From Limnomonas spitsbergensis (Eukaryota; Chlorophyta; Chlorophyceae; Chlamydomonadales), in the NCBI GenBank assembly GCA_037349105.1, contig JAYJMM010000114.1, positions 5,323,501 to 5,387,500 of the forward strand: DNA of 64,000 nt. The letters are read 5' to 3'. Position numbers and translations under genes: made by a program. The notes under the pieces are model-generated. The model worked only from the letters and a program-made list of their open reading frames with translations. It was not told where the DNA came from and ran no database searches. This document shows positions 48,901 through 57,459 of the stretch, piece after piece (position 1 is the first letter of the stretch; each line of letters begins with the position of its first letter).

Positions 48901-51900
48901 GGAATCCGGATGAACCTGTGCCGTATTGTGCTACCTTGGTAGCAGAATCCGGATGAACCTGTGCCGTATTGTGCTACCTTGGTAGCAGAATCTGGATGAA
49001 CCTGTGCCGTATTGTGCTACCTTGGTAGCAGAATCCGGATGAACCTGTGCCGTATTGTGCTACCTTGGTAGCAGAATCCGGATGAACTTGTGCCGTATGG
49101 TGCTACCTTGGTAGCAGAATCCGGATGAACCTGTGCCGTATGGTGCTACCTTGGTAGCAGAATCCGGATGAACCTGTGCCGTATGGTGCTACCTTTGTAG
49201 CAGAATCCGGATGAACATGTGCCGTATTGTGCTACCTTGGTAGCAGAATCCGGATAAACTTATGTTATATTGTGCTACCTTTGTAGCAGAATCCGGATAA
49301 ACCTGTGCCATATTGTGCTACCTTTGTAGCAGAATCCGGATGAACCTGTGCCGTATTGTGCTACCTTGGGAGCAGAATCCGGATGAACTTATGTCATATT
49401 AAACTACCTTGGTAGCAGAATCTGGATGAACCTGTGCCGTATTATACTACCTTTGTAGCAGAATCCGGATGAACCTGTGCCGTATTATACTACCTTGGTA
49501 GCAGAATCCGGATGAACCTGTGCCGTATTGTGCTACCTTGGTAGCAGAATCCGGATGAACCTGTGCCATATTGTGCTACCTTTGTAGCAGAATCCGGATG
49601 AACCTGTGCCGTATTGTGCTACCTTGGTAGCAGAATCCGGATGAACCTGTGCCGTATTGTGCTCCCTTGGTAGCAGAATCCGGATGAACATGTGCCCTAT
49701 TGTGCTACCTTGGTCGCGGAATCCGGATGAACCTGTGCCGTATTGTGCTACCTTGGTAGCAGAATCTGGATGAACCTGTGCCGTATTGTGCTACCTTGGT
49801 AGCAGAATCCGGATGAACTTGTGCCGTATTGTGCTACCTTGGTAGCAGAATCCGGATGAACCTGTGCCGTATTGTGCTACCTTGGTAGCGGAATCCGGAT
49901 GAACCTGTGCCGTATTGTGCTACCTTGGTAGCAGAATCTGGATGAACCTGTGCCGTATTGTGCTACCTGGGTAGCAGAATCCGGATGAACCTGTGCCGTA
50001 TTGTGCTACCTTGGTAGCAGAATCCGGATGAACCTGTGCGATATTGTGCTACCTTGGTAGCAGAATCCGGATGAACCTGTGCCGTATGGTGCTACCTTGG
50101 TAGCAGAATCCGGATAAACCTGTGCCGTATTGTGCTACCTTGGTAGCAGAATCCGGATGAACCTGTGCCGTATTGTGCTACCTTGGTAGCGGAATCCGGA
50201 TGAACCTGTGCCGTATTGTGCTACCTTGGTAGCGGAATACGGATAAACCTGTGCCATATTGTGCTACCTTTGTAGCAGAATCCGGATGAACCTGTGCCGT
50301 ATTGTGCTACCTTGGTAGCGGAATCCGGATGAACCTGTGCCGTATTGTGCTACCTTGGTAGCAGAATCCGGATGAACCTGTGCCGTATTGTGCTACCTTG
50401 GTAGCAGAATCTGGATGAACCTGTGCCGTATTGTGCTACCTTGGTAGCAGAATCTGGCTTAACCTGTGCCGTATTGTGCTACCTTGGTAGCAGAATCCGG
50501 ATGAACCTGTGCCATATTGTGCTACCTTGGTAGCAGAATCCGGATGAACCTGTGCCGTATTGTGCTACCTTGGTAGCGGAATCCGGATGAACCTGTGCCG
50601 TATTGTGCTACCTTGGTAGCGGAATACGGATGAACCTGTGCCGTATTGTGCTACCTTGGTAGCAGAATCCGGATGAACCTGTGCCGTATTGTGCTACCTT
50701 GGTAGCAGAATCCGGATGAACCTGTGCCGTATTGTGCTACCTTGGTAGCAGAATCTGGCTTAACCTGTGCCGTATTGTGCTACCTTGGTAGCAGAATCCG
50801 GATGAACCTGGGCCATATTGTGCTACCTTTGTAGCAGAATCCGGATGAACCTGTGCCGTATTGTGCTACCTTGGTAGCAGAATCCGGATGAACCTGTGCC
50901 GTATTGTGCTCCCTTGGTAGCAGAATCCGGATGAACATGTGCCCTATTGTGCTACCTTGGTCGCGGAATCCGGATGAACCTGTGCCGTATTGTGCTACCT
51001 TGGTAGCAGAATCTGGATGAACCTGTGCCGTATTGTGCTACCTTGGTAGCAGAATCCGGATGAACTTGTGCCGTATTGTGCTACCTTGGTAGCAGAATCC
51101 GGATGAACCTGTGCCGTGTTGTGCTACCTTGGTAGCGGAATCCGGATGAACCTGTGCCGTATTGTGCTACCTTGGTAGCAGAATCTGGATGAACCTGTGC
51201 CGTATTGTGCTACCTGGGTAACAGAATCCGGATGAACCTGTGCCGTATTGTGCTACCTTGGTAGCAGAATCCGGATGAACCTGTGCGGTATTGTGCTACC
51301 TTGGTAGCAGAATCCGGATGAACCTATGCCGTATGGTGCTACCTTGGTAGCAGAATCCGGATAAACCTGTGCCGTATTGTGCTACCTTGGTAGCAGAATC
51401 CGGATGAACCTGTGCCGTATTGTGCTACCTGGGTAGCGGAATCCGGATGAACCTGTGCCGTATTGTGCTACCTTGGTAGCGGAATACGGATAAACCTGTG
51501 CCATATTGTGCTACCTTTGTAGCAGAATCCGGATGAACCTGTGCCGTATTGTGCTACCTTGGTAGCGGAATCCGGATGAACCTGTGCCGTATTGTGCTAC
51601 CTTGGTAGCAGAATCCGGATGAACCTGTGCCGTATTGTGCTACCTTGGTAGCAGAATCCGGATGAACCTGTGCCGTATTGTGCTACCTTGGTAGCAGAAT
51701 CCGGATGAACCTGTGCCGTATTGTGCTACCTTGGTAGCAGAATCCGGATGAACCTGTGCCGTATGGTGCTACCTTGGTAGCAGAATCCGGATGAACCTGT
51801 GCCGTATTGTGCTACCTTGGTAGCAGAATCCGGATGAACCTGTGCCGTATGGTGCTACCTTTGTAGCAGAATCCGGATGAACATGTGCCGTATTGTGCTA

Positions 51901-54900
51901 CCTTGGTAGCAGAATCCGGATAAACTTATGTTATATTGTGCTACCTTTGTAGCAGAATCCGGATGAACCTGTGCCGTATTGTGCTACCTTGGGAGCAGAA
52001 TCCGGATGAACTTATGTCATATTAAACTACCTTGGTAGCAGAATCTGGATGAACCTGTGCCGTATTATACTACCTTTGTAGCAGAATCCGGATGAACCTG
52101 TGTCGTATTATACTACCTTGGTAGCAGAATCCGGATGAACCTGTGCAGTATTGTGCTACCTTGGTAGCAGAATCCGGATGAACCTGTGCCGTATTGTGCT
52201 ACCTTGGTAGCAGAATCTGGCTTAACCTGTGCCGTATTGTGCTACCTTGGTAGCAGAATCCGGATGAACCTGTGCCATATTGTGCTACCTTTGTAGCAGA
52301 ATCCGGATGAACCTGTGCCGTATTGTGCTACCTTGGGAGCAGAATCCGGATGAACTTATGTCATATTAAACTACCTTGGTAGCAGAATCTGGATGAACCT
52401 GTGCCGTATTATACTACCTTTGTAGCAGAATCCGGATGAACCTGTGTCGTATTATACTACCTTGGTAGCAGAATCCGGATGAACCTGTGCAGTATTGTGC
52501 TACCTTGGTAGCAGAATCCGGATGAACCTGTGCCGTATTGTGCTACCTTGGTAGCAGAATCTGGCTTAACCTGTGCCGTATTGTGCTACCTTGGTAGCAG
52601 AATCCGGATGAACCTGTGCCATATTGTGCTACCTTTGTAGCAGAATCCGGATGAACCTGTGCCGTATTGTGCTACCTTGGTAGCAGAATCCGGATGAACC
52701 TGTGCCGTATTGTGCTCCCTTGGTAGCAGAATCCGGATGAACATGTGCCCTATTGTGCTACCTTGGTAGCGGAATCCGGATGAACCTGTGCCGTATTGTG
52801 CTACCTTGGTAGCAGAATCTGGATGAACCTGTGCCGTATTGTGCTACCTTGGTAGCAGAATCCGGATGAACCTGTGCCGTATTGTGCTACCTTGGTAGCG
52901 GAATCCGGATAAACCTGTGCCATATTGTGCTACCTTGGTAGCGGAATCCGGATGAACCTGTGCCGTATTGTGCTACCTTGGTAGCGGAATCCGGATGAAC
53001 CTGTGCCGTATTGTGCTACCTTGGTAGCAGAATCCGGATGAACCTGTGCCGTATTGTGCTACCTTGGTAGCAGAATCCGGATGAACTTGTGCCGTATTGT
53101 GCTACCTTGGTAGCGGAATCCGGATGAACCTGTGCCGTATGGTGCTACCTTGGTAGCAGAATCTGGCTTAACCTGTGCCGTATTGTGCTACCTTGGTAGC
53201 AGAATCCGGATGAACCTGTGCCGTATTGTGCTACCTTGGTAGCAGAATCCGGATGAACCTGTGCCGTATTGTGCTACCTTGGTAGCAGAATCCGGATGAA
53301 CTTGTGCCGTATTGTGCTACCTTGGTAGCAGAATCCGGATGAACCTGTGCCGTATTGTGCTACCTTGGTAGCAGAATCCGGATGAACCTGTGCCGTATTG
53401 TGCTACCTTGGTAGCGGAATCCGGATGAACCTGTGCCGTATTATACTACCTTGGTAGCAGAATCCGGATGAACCTGTGCCGTATTGTGCTACCTTGGTAG
53501 CAGAATCCGGATGAACCTGTGCCGTATTGTGCTACCTTGGGAGCAGAATCCGGATGAACCTGTGCCCTATTGTGCTACCTTGGTCGCGGAATCCGGATGA
53601 ACCTGTGCCGTATTGTGCTACCTTGGTAGCGGAATCCGGATGAACCTGTGCCTTATTGTGCTACCTTGGTCGCGGAATCCGGATGAACCTGTGCCGTATT
53701 GTGCTACCTGGGTAGCAGAATCCGGATGAACCTGTGCCGTATTGTGCTACCTTGGTAGCAGAATCCGGATGAACCTGTGCCGTATTGTGCTACCTTGGTA
53801 GCAGAATCCGGATGAACCTGTGCCGTATTGTGCTACCTTGGTAGCGGAATCCGGATGAACCTGTGCCGTATTGTGCTACCTTGATAGCAGAATCCGGATG
53901 AACCTGTGCCGTATTGTGCTACCTTGGTAGCAGAATCCGGATGAACCTGTGCCGTATTGTGCTACCTTGGTAGCAGAATCCGGATGAACCTGTGCCGTAT
54001 TGTGCTACCTTGGTAGCAGAATCCGGATGAACCTGTGCCGTATTGTGCTACCTTGGTAGCAGAATCTGGCTGAACATGTGCCGTATTGTGCTACCTTGGT
54101 AGCAGAATCCGGATGAACCTGTGCCGTATTGTGCTACCTTTGTAGCAGAATCTGGCTGAACCTGTGCCGTATTGTGCTACCTTGGTAGCAGAATCTGGCT
54201 AAACCTGTGCCGTATTGTGCTACCTTGGTAGCAGAATCCGGATGAACCTGTGCCGTATTGTGCTACCTTGGTAGTCGAGCCTGGCTCAACCTGTCCTGTA
54301 TCTTTTTATGTCTCGCTGCCTTGGTCTTACTTAGAATCCGGCTAAATAAACCCTAAATAAACCCTAAATAAACCCTGTATATACCTGTGCTGTACTGGGC
54401 GACCACGTGAATGTTTGACCTGTTTTGTGAAGTCCAGCGTACCAACAACAGATTTGATACCGGCGCCACCAGGCAGTTACACGACAGTCACGACTGTCGT
54501 GTAACTGTCACGACTGTCCTGTAAATACAACTGATTGGGCTTGGACTTCCAGTGAACCCGGTTGTTGCGATCCCACAAAGGGGCAAAGGGTTGTACCACT
54601 GGACCCCTCATAGACGTATCCGTCTCAATAAACCAGGGATGAGGGGTGACAAACCACCGGTATGGTATGCTGGGGTGCCGTTTAGCTGCGCACAAAGCCA
54701 GATGGTAAGCAACTCATTCAGTGCTGCGGCCGAATGGGTCCTTTCCTTCATCCCCGCCTCAGGGCATATGTCTTCCTCCCTTCCCTGCTTTCAGATTTGA
54801 TGTATGATGCATGGTGCCCTGACCAGTGTTTCTTTTTTCGTGACTCAGCTACATGTCACCTACACTCTAGCCTCTGGCTAGAGATCCCAGTTGTGGCCGG

Positions 54901-55444
54901 CAAAACCGCCTTGGGCAACAGTGGTAGGCCGGTCCAGGTTTGGTCTGAATCGGGCCTTCGGCGGCTGCAGGGCGGCCTGCCGAAGTTGGACTCGTAGCCG
55001 AAAAACGAATCACTGACCAACCTGATCTTAGACCCCACGAGATCTGAAAACCGATAAGTTATGGAAGCCCTGGCTGTCCGCAAACAGGTTTGAGCACAGC
55101 ACCAAAACACATTCAGACAGGAAAACATGTACCGCCAGCAGAGCCCCCCCCCTGGGGGGTTAGGGTCTAGGGTTTAGGGGGCCCTGGGCTTCGAATCAAC
55201 GAACAACCACGCTGTGCTGTAGGTGCTGCGCGGCTGGTGGGGGTACGACAAGTTCAAGGTCTTCGATGCGATGTGGGCGAACAGCATTCAGGAAATGGGC
55301 GATGCGAGGTTCTCCATGCTGAACGTCTCGTCGTTCACCAACAGGCGGGTGGATGCGCACAGTGACCCGATTCACTTGTGCCTGCCCGGCGTTGTTGACT
55401 ACTGGAACAAGCTGGCGTTACTGAGCCTCGCAGGCCTGGTTTGA
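15602..55444 (+). CDS. TBL/PC-esterase-type secreted acyltransferase-like protein, five exons across 40 kb
   Basis: The coding sequence joins 15602-15941, 18225-18475, 19941-20305, 20720-20861 and 55223-55444: 1320 nt, 439 codons plus TGA, with all four junction phases compatible. Residues 1-22 form a signal peptide (MTMPLTFTLVLLFFFSGS). Residues about 175-210 read FSWKLAAPGCTFP then RLVIVGDSLSQESYVSLRCL, matching the TBL pattern around the catalytic GDS (192-194). Exon 3 has VSVIINTGAHW (family: FNTGHWW) and exon 5 ends with SDPIHLCLPGVVDYWNKL, the DxxH motif (D414, H417). In plants this family O-acetylates cell-wall polysaccharides in the Golgi. Secretory-pathway polysaccharide acylation is therefore likely, with the substrate unknown. 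The last intron holds a 33-kb satellite. Intact frame and catalytic residues argue for a functional gene if that intron is removed. Confidence 0.85.
16330..16430. repeat. gaataccgaatacc tandem repeat
   Basis: Four copies of a roughly 25-30-bp unit containing gaataccgaataccgatg. Related ccgaatac words recur at about 16975-17005 and 17180-17190. It is intronic. Confidence 0.75.
16680..18160. repeat. Degenerate copies of exon 2's acceptor and 5' edge
   Basis: The true exon start gcaggctaccactgcgaccc at 18221 has diverged relatives at about 17098 (caggctagcactgcgtccca), 17624 (gcaggccatcactgccccct), 17750 (aagctatcacttcgacccgg) and 18086 (gcaggctacaaacccaccac). Each is followed by a cagttttggcactttgtc-like segment and then a gtcgctnattggcaccctca spacer. 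Spacer-only relatives lie at about 16690, 16770 and 17045. Confidence 0.85.
17273..17515. mobile_element. MITE with about 30-bp terminal inverted repeats
   Basis: The left end aaggggcctgtcactagggg and the right end ccctagtgacaggcccctt are inverse, extending through cggactag/ctagtccg, on a 243-bp element. Flanking octamers attcacgc and cttcatgc agree at 6 of 8 positions, a possible degenerate 8-bp target duplication as in hAT elements. There is no coding capacity. It sits in intron 1 of the TBL-type gene, between copies of the exon edge. Confidence 0.75.
18225..18475 (+). CDS. TBL-type gene exon 2 with the GDS motif
   Basis: Begins after tgctgcag and ends TCTCAG|GTGGTT in phase 0. It encodes YHCDPEGIRQFWRFVP, the conserved WK..P..C..P segment, and MRYQRLVIVGDSLSQ with the catalytic Ser. 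Exon 3 continues with ESYVSLRCLL without a gap relative to the family. Confidence 0.85.
18480..19262. repeat. Tandem copies of the GDS-coding exon end plus donor, alternating with telomere-like motifs
   Basis: After the true junction at 18475, copies of accagcgactggtcatcgtc + ggggactcactttctcaggt occur at about 18518, 18600, 18955, 19025, 19105 and 19200, with varying decay. Each is followed by a gtggttgttcaaaccc- or gtgaccgtccaaaccc-like intron start and CCCTAAA/CCCTTAA runs. The copies at 18600 and 19105 retain the GDS codons. Confidence 0.9.
18683..18885 (+). other. A+T-rich island with a short basic ORF
   Basis: This segment is much more A/T-rich than its surroundings and holds an ORF (18727-18918) starting MIEINPIMSENSDREHHNI and including PSKRLKRRNKQRGPKKPQ, with codons that prefer A/T. 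It is bounded on both sides by CCCTAAA-type motifs. It looks like foreign sequence (organellar, viral-like or mobile-element) inserted in the intron. I do not recognise the protein. Confidence 0.4.
19263..19940. repeat. Intron 2 end with two degenerate copies of exon 3's acceptor edge
   Basis: The real edge is ctttcaggaatcgtacgtct at 19935. Relatives lie at about 19459 (gcagattcgtacgtacggca) and 19861 (gcagctcgggtcctgtatgt followed by ctcgcagcgcagcctgctcc). The remainder has scattered CCCTAA motifs but no gene. Confidence 0.65.
19941..20305 (+). CDS. TBL-type gene exon 3
   Basis: Begins after ctcctttcag and ends GAGAG|GTATCA in phase 2. It encodes ESYVSLRCLLGQDVVYDA, a central region with TYDWVVSEFITSYGLHVIYS, and SRVSVIINTGAHWSYPEE, the family's NTGHW-like element. 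An acidic/Gly insert (RDGGDDGADG) sits in between. Confidence 0.85.
20306..20719. repeat. Intron 3 with one upstream copy of exon 4's acceptor edge
   Basis: At about 20585-20645 the sequence cccatgactaggtatgagaa + catggcggaccatgtg mirrors the real edge cccttgactaggtataagga + catggtggaccgcgtg at 20709-20750. Both are preceded by a ccctgaaccc-type stretch. The rest of the intron has CCCTAAAC-like words. Confidence 0.8.
20720..20861 (+). CDS. TBL-type gene exon 4
   Basis: Begins after gactag (G completes an Arg codon) and encodes YKDMVDRVLSFFKRNF and RVLVRTTPVGSGWWSTA, ending PDE at GACGAG|GTGAAC in phase 0. The donor is the only one nearby that keeps the frame with exon 5. The open frame runs on to a TAG at 20949, but into satellite sequence. 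Confidence 0.75.
22200..26880. repeat. Higher-order repeat of 60-61 monomers (about 2.6 kb)
   Basis: Variant markers recur in the same order: the tactttggtagc variant at 22231 and 24811 (2580 bp, 60 monomers), ccttttt/tcgcgg next to it in both, and ttgatagcag at 22880 and 25503 (2623 bp, 61 monomers). A shorter 32-monomer step follows (26879). Confidence 0.8.
31841..43240. repeat. Higher-order repeat of about 38-39 monomers (about 1.65 kb)
   Basis: The rare variant aaacttatgttatattgtgc occurs at 31841, 33475, 35109, 36786, 38076, 39753, 41301 and 43236: steps of 38, 38, 39, 30, 39, 36 and 45 monomers. Other markers (ctggcttgacctgtgccgtg, catgtgccctattg, tcattttaaac) keep their order within each block. 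Confidence 0.85.
45900..52660. repeat. Third satellite domain with longer, irregular higher-order blocks
   Basis: The same marker recurs at 45902, 49256 and 51922 (78 and 62 monomers). A gaatacggataaacctgtgc variant and gtgcggtattg variant are common here but rare in the first domain. The block around 52010-52300 is repeated directly at about 52350-52640. Confidence 0.7.
54275..55222. other. 3' flank of the satellite within intron 4
   Basis: Begins with one decayed monomer and three ctaaataaacc units, then a palindrome at 54474-54507. Otherwise it contains short motif-free ORFs on both strands. A telomere-like ggttagggtctagggtttag lies at about 55158-55180, 40 bp before the acceptor gtgctgtag at 55214-55222. 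Confidence 0.6.
54474..54507. repeat. Perfect palindrome, 15-bp arms
   Basis: cagttacacgacagt, a 4-base cacg spacer, then actgtcgtgtaactg. A partial third copy (gtcacgactgtcctgtaa) follows directly. Confidence 0.9.
55223..55444 (+). CDS. TBL-type gene exon 5 with the DxxH motif
   Basis: Begins after gctgtag in phase 0 and encodes VLRGWWGYDKFKVFDAMW, FSMLNVSSFTNRRVDAHS, and DPIHLCLPGVVDYWNKL before ending LAGLV-TGA. The Asp and His of DPIH complete the catalytic triad with the GDS Ser of exon 2, 37 kb upstream. Confidence 0.85.
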   Translation: MLRGWWGYDKFKVFDAMWANSIQEMGDARFSMLNVSSFTNRRVDAHSDPIHLCLPGVVDYWNKLALLSLAGLV

Positions 55445-55520
55445 TCAGCTGCTTGTGGCCGTTGTGGACTACTGGAACAAGCTGGCGTTGCTGAGCCTGG
55501 CAGGCCTGGTTTGATCGGCT
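55385..55520. repeat. 70-bp duplication of the terminal exon's 3' end
   Basis: The last 50 coding bases and stop (gactactggaacaagctggc ... ggtttgatc) recur 70 bp downstream at 55467, with a handful of differences. The second copy is past the stop codon and so is untranslated. Confidence 0.9.
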
Positions 55521-55529
55521 GCTTCTCGG

Positions 55530-56140
55530 CCCCGGGGCGGGGCAAGATGAGACGGGGCGTATCTAACGAGGCGGGCAGGGTATGGGGGACGTGGCGGAGC
55601 AAGGCACGGTGGGGCGGGGTGGAGCAAGGCACGGTGGGGCGGATTCGAGCAAGGCACGGCAGGGCGGGGCGGAACGAGGCGAGGCAGGGTGGGGCGGTAC
55701 TAGGCGAGGTAGGGCGGGGCGGAACGAGGCGAGGCAGGATGGGGCGGTACTAGGCGAGGCAGGTTGGGGCGGTACTAGGCGAGGCAGGGCGGGGCGGAAC
55801 GAGGCGAGGCAGGATGGGGCGGTACTAGGCGAGGCAGGGCAGGGCGGGACGAGGCGAGGCAGGGTGGGGCGGTACTAGGCGAGGCAGGGTGGGGCGGTAC
55901 TAGGCGAGGCAGGGTGGGGCGGTACTAGGCGAGGCAGGGTGGGGCGGTACTAGGCGAGGCAGGGTGGGGCGGTACGAGGAGAGGCAGGGCGGGGCGGTAC
56001 GAGGAGAGGCAGGGCGGGGCGGAACGAGGAGAGGCAGGGTGGGGCGGTACTAGGCGAGGCAGGGTGGGGCGGTACAAAGCGAGGCAGGGTGGTACAAGGC
56101 GAGGCAGGGCAGGGCAGGGCGTGGCGGAACGAGGCAGGGT
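55530..56140. repeat. 26-bp GC-rich minisatellite, over 20 copies
   Basis: The unit gcggtactaggcgaggcagg + gtgggg alternates with gcggaacgaggcgaggcagg + gcgggg. The strong G bias on the plus strand produces spurious Gly/Arg ORFs on plus and Pro/Ser ORFs on minus. It may form part of the 3' UTR or terminate the TBL-type gene. Confidence 0.92.
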
Positions 56141-56149
56141 GGGCGGATG

Positions 56150-57295
56150 AGAGCCATGTAGCGTGCACTCCAGTCCGAGTACATGGTTGGCTGGAGGAAG
56201 AAAGAAAGAAAGAAAGAGAACTACGCCCCCCTAGGGGCGAGCGGGGTAAGGGAACAGCGCAGCTCAGGGTCAAAGCCACATCCACACCGTTACCATGAAC
56301 TGTGGAGTCACCAAGGACGTGGTTGGCTGAAAGCACCCATGCGCTGGCTGAAGACTTCTACTTGTTGGAGGGTTTAGGGTTGCATACCCCCGCTACTGGT
56401 TTGAGGGGCTTATTGGGGCGGGGTATGAAGCGAGGGCCCTGACCCACACTAGTTAGGACAGTTACCGTAACAAAGTTAACAGAATGTTAATTCTCTTATA
56501 TTTGTTAGGAGCCATTTACAGTTTGGTCGGCTTCAGTACGAAAATATTGGTGTTGAGTAAGTGTGGGATGGGTTGGCGCCTTGGCGGTACCGACGCTAGC
56601 GTGGTTTGTGTCGAGGGTTTAGGCAGCTGGTTTCCCAGTCTAGTTGGCAGTGATCATATGTGCCCAGCCCCAAACCCAACATGATCAGCACCAGCACCAG
56701 CATTTGATCCAGCGCCAGCATTAGGTTAACCCAGTGCGGCTGTTTGCTACCGTACCGCATTCTGTACCGGGTAACCCTGGCCCAGTACCTTGCCCAGGTG
56801 CACCGCTGTCCCGGGAGTGTCAGATTTCCGCTAGGCAGGTGCTCAAGGAGTTGTAACCCCCTGCGGCCCGCCTGGGGCGTATTTACGTAGCGAATCGCCT
56901 TAGGTGGATAACGCATGGCGGCTAAATTTTCTCAACTGGGAAGGGGCCAAATGAAACAATGCTAGGTCCGGAGGAAGTTGTGTGTGCAGTCTTATCTGCC
57001 TGGCTTGCAAGAAACTACAACTCGATAATTAGAGGACTTTCATAGCGGAGTACATAGCGGGATTTTTAAAAGAGCAGTGTTTTGTGAAGTGAAGTTTTTA
57101 CAGTCCAACAGAGCATCACACTTGATGCATGGGACATGTGCCCGTAAACCGGTACATGCACTTGATACACTAGGACAGAAAGCGAAAACCAGTGACCCCC
57201 CTGGGCAAGCAACTAGCACACAACCACGACAGTGGCGTGGGAATGAACCCCATAGTGCAGTTTTGAACCATTTCGACGGTGCAATCAATTCAGGA
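56150..57295. other. No gene recognised
   Basis: A short (GAAA)n run lies at about 56198-56220, next to a cgcccccctaggggcg palindrome. A gtacc-rich and ccagc-rich area is at 56590-56830. No coding homology seen. Confidence 0.4.
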
Positions 57296-57300
57296 GTTTA

Positions 57301-57415
57301 TAACGGTGCATAACCCCTGGGCCCTCCGGAATGCTCGGCCACTTGGGGCTGGTAGAGTGGTAGGGAATGACTAGGCTCAATTTCAGGTACCATCCACAGC
57401 CTGGGCCATCCCTCC
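57301..57415. mobile_element. Dispersed repeat copy, inverse to 10.03-10.13 kb
   Basis: ggaatgactaggctcaattt + caggtaccat, with the upstream gggccctccggaatgctcgg + ccac, matches the reverse complement of the copy at 10050-10130. This shows that a repeat family is shared across the window on both sides of the satellite. Confidence 0.65.
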
Positions 57416-57459
57416 TGAGTGAGGGGGCAGGGACATGGAACCCGGCGTTCTAGATAGGC

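Larger units (their letters stand above)
20916..54274. repeat. Giant 43-bp satellite array, about 775 copies, inside an intron
   Basis: The consensus monomer is gtagcagaatccggatgaac + ctgtgccgtattgtgctacc + ttg. The word taccttg recurs from 20984 to 54264, a distance of 33280 bp, which is 774 periods minus 2. The 2-bp loss is at about 28150 (cctgtcgtatt), so I see no other net length change. Variation is by substitution (gtattata/gtattgtg/gtatggtg, tagcag/gagcag/tcgcag/tagcgg, ccgga/ctgga/ctggc). As 43 is not a multiple of 3 and the unit contains TGA, no long ORF can exist. The array begins about 55 bp after the exon 4 donor. Confidence 0.98.

Noticed and set aside
20916..54274. CRISPR array
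   Set aside because: The period is 43 bp with no alternation of conserved repeat and unique spacer; every position of the unit is conserved, and the context is eukaryotic.
55511..56336. Gly/Arg-rich and Pro/Ser-rich ORFs
   Set aside because: They are translations of the 26-bp GC-rich minisatellite.
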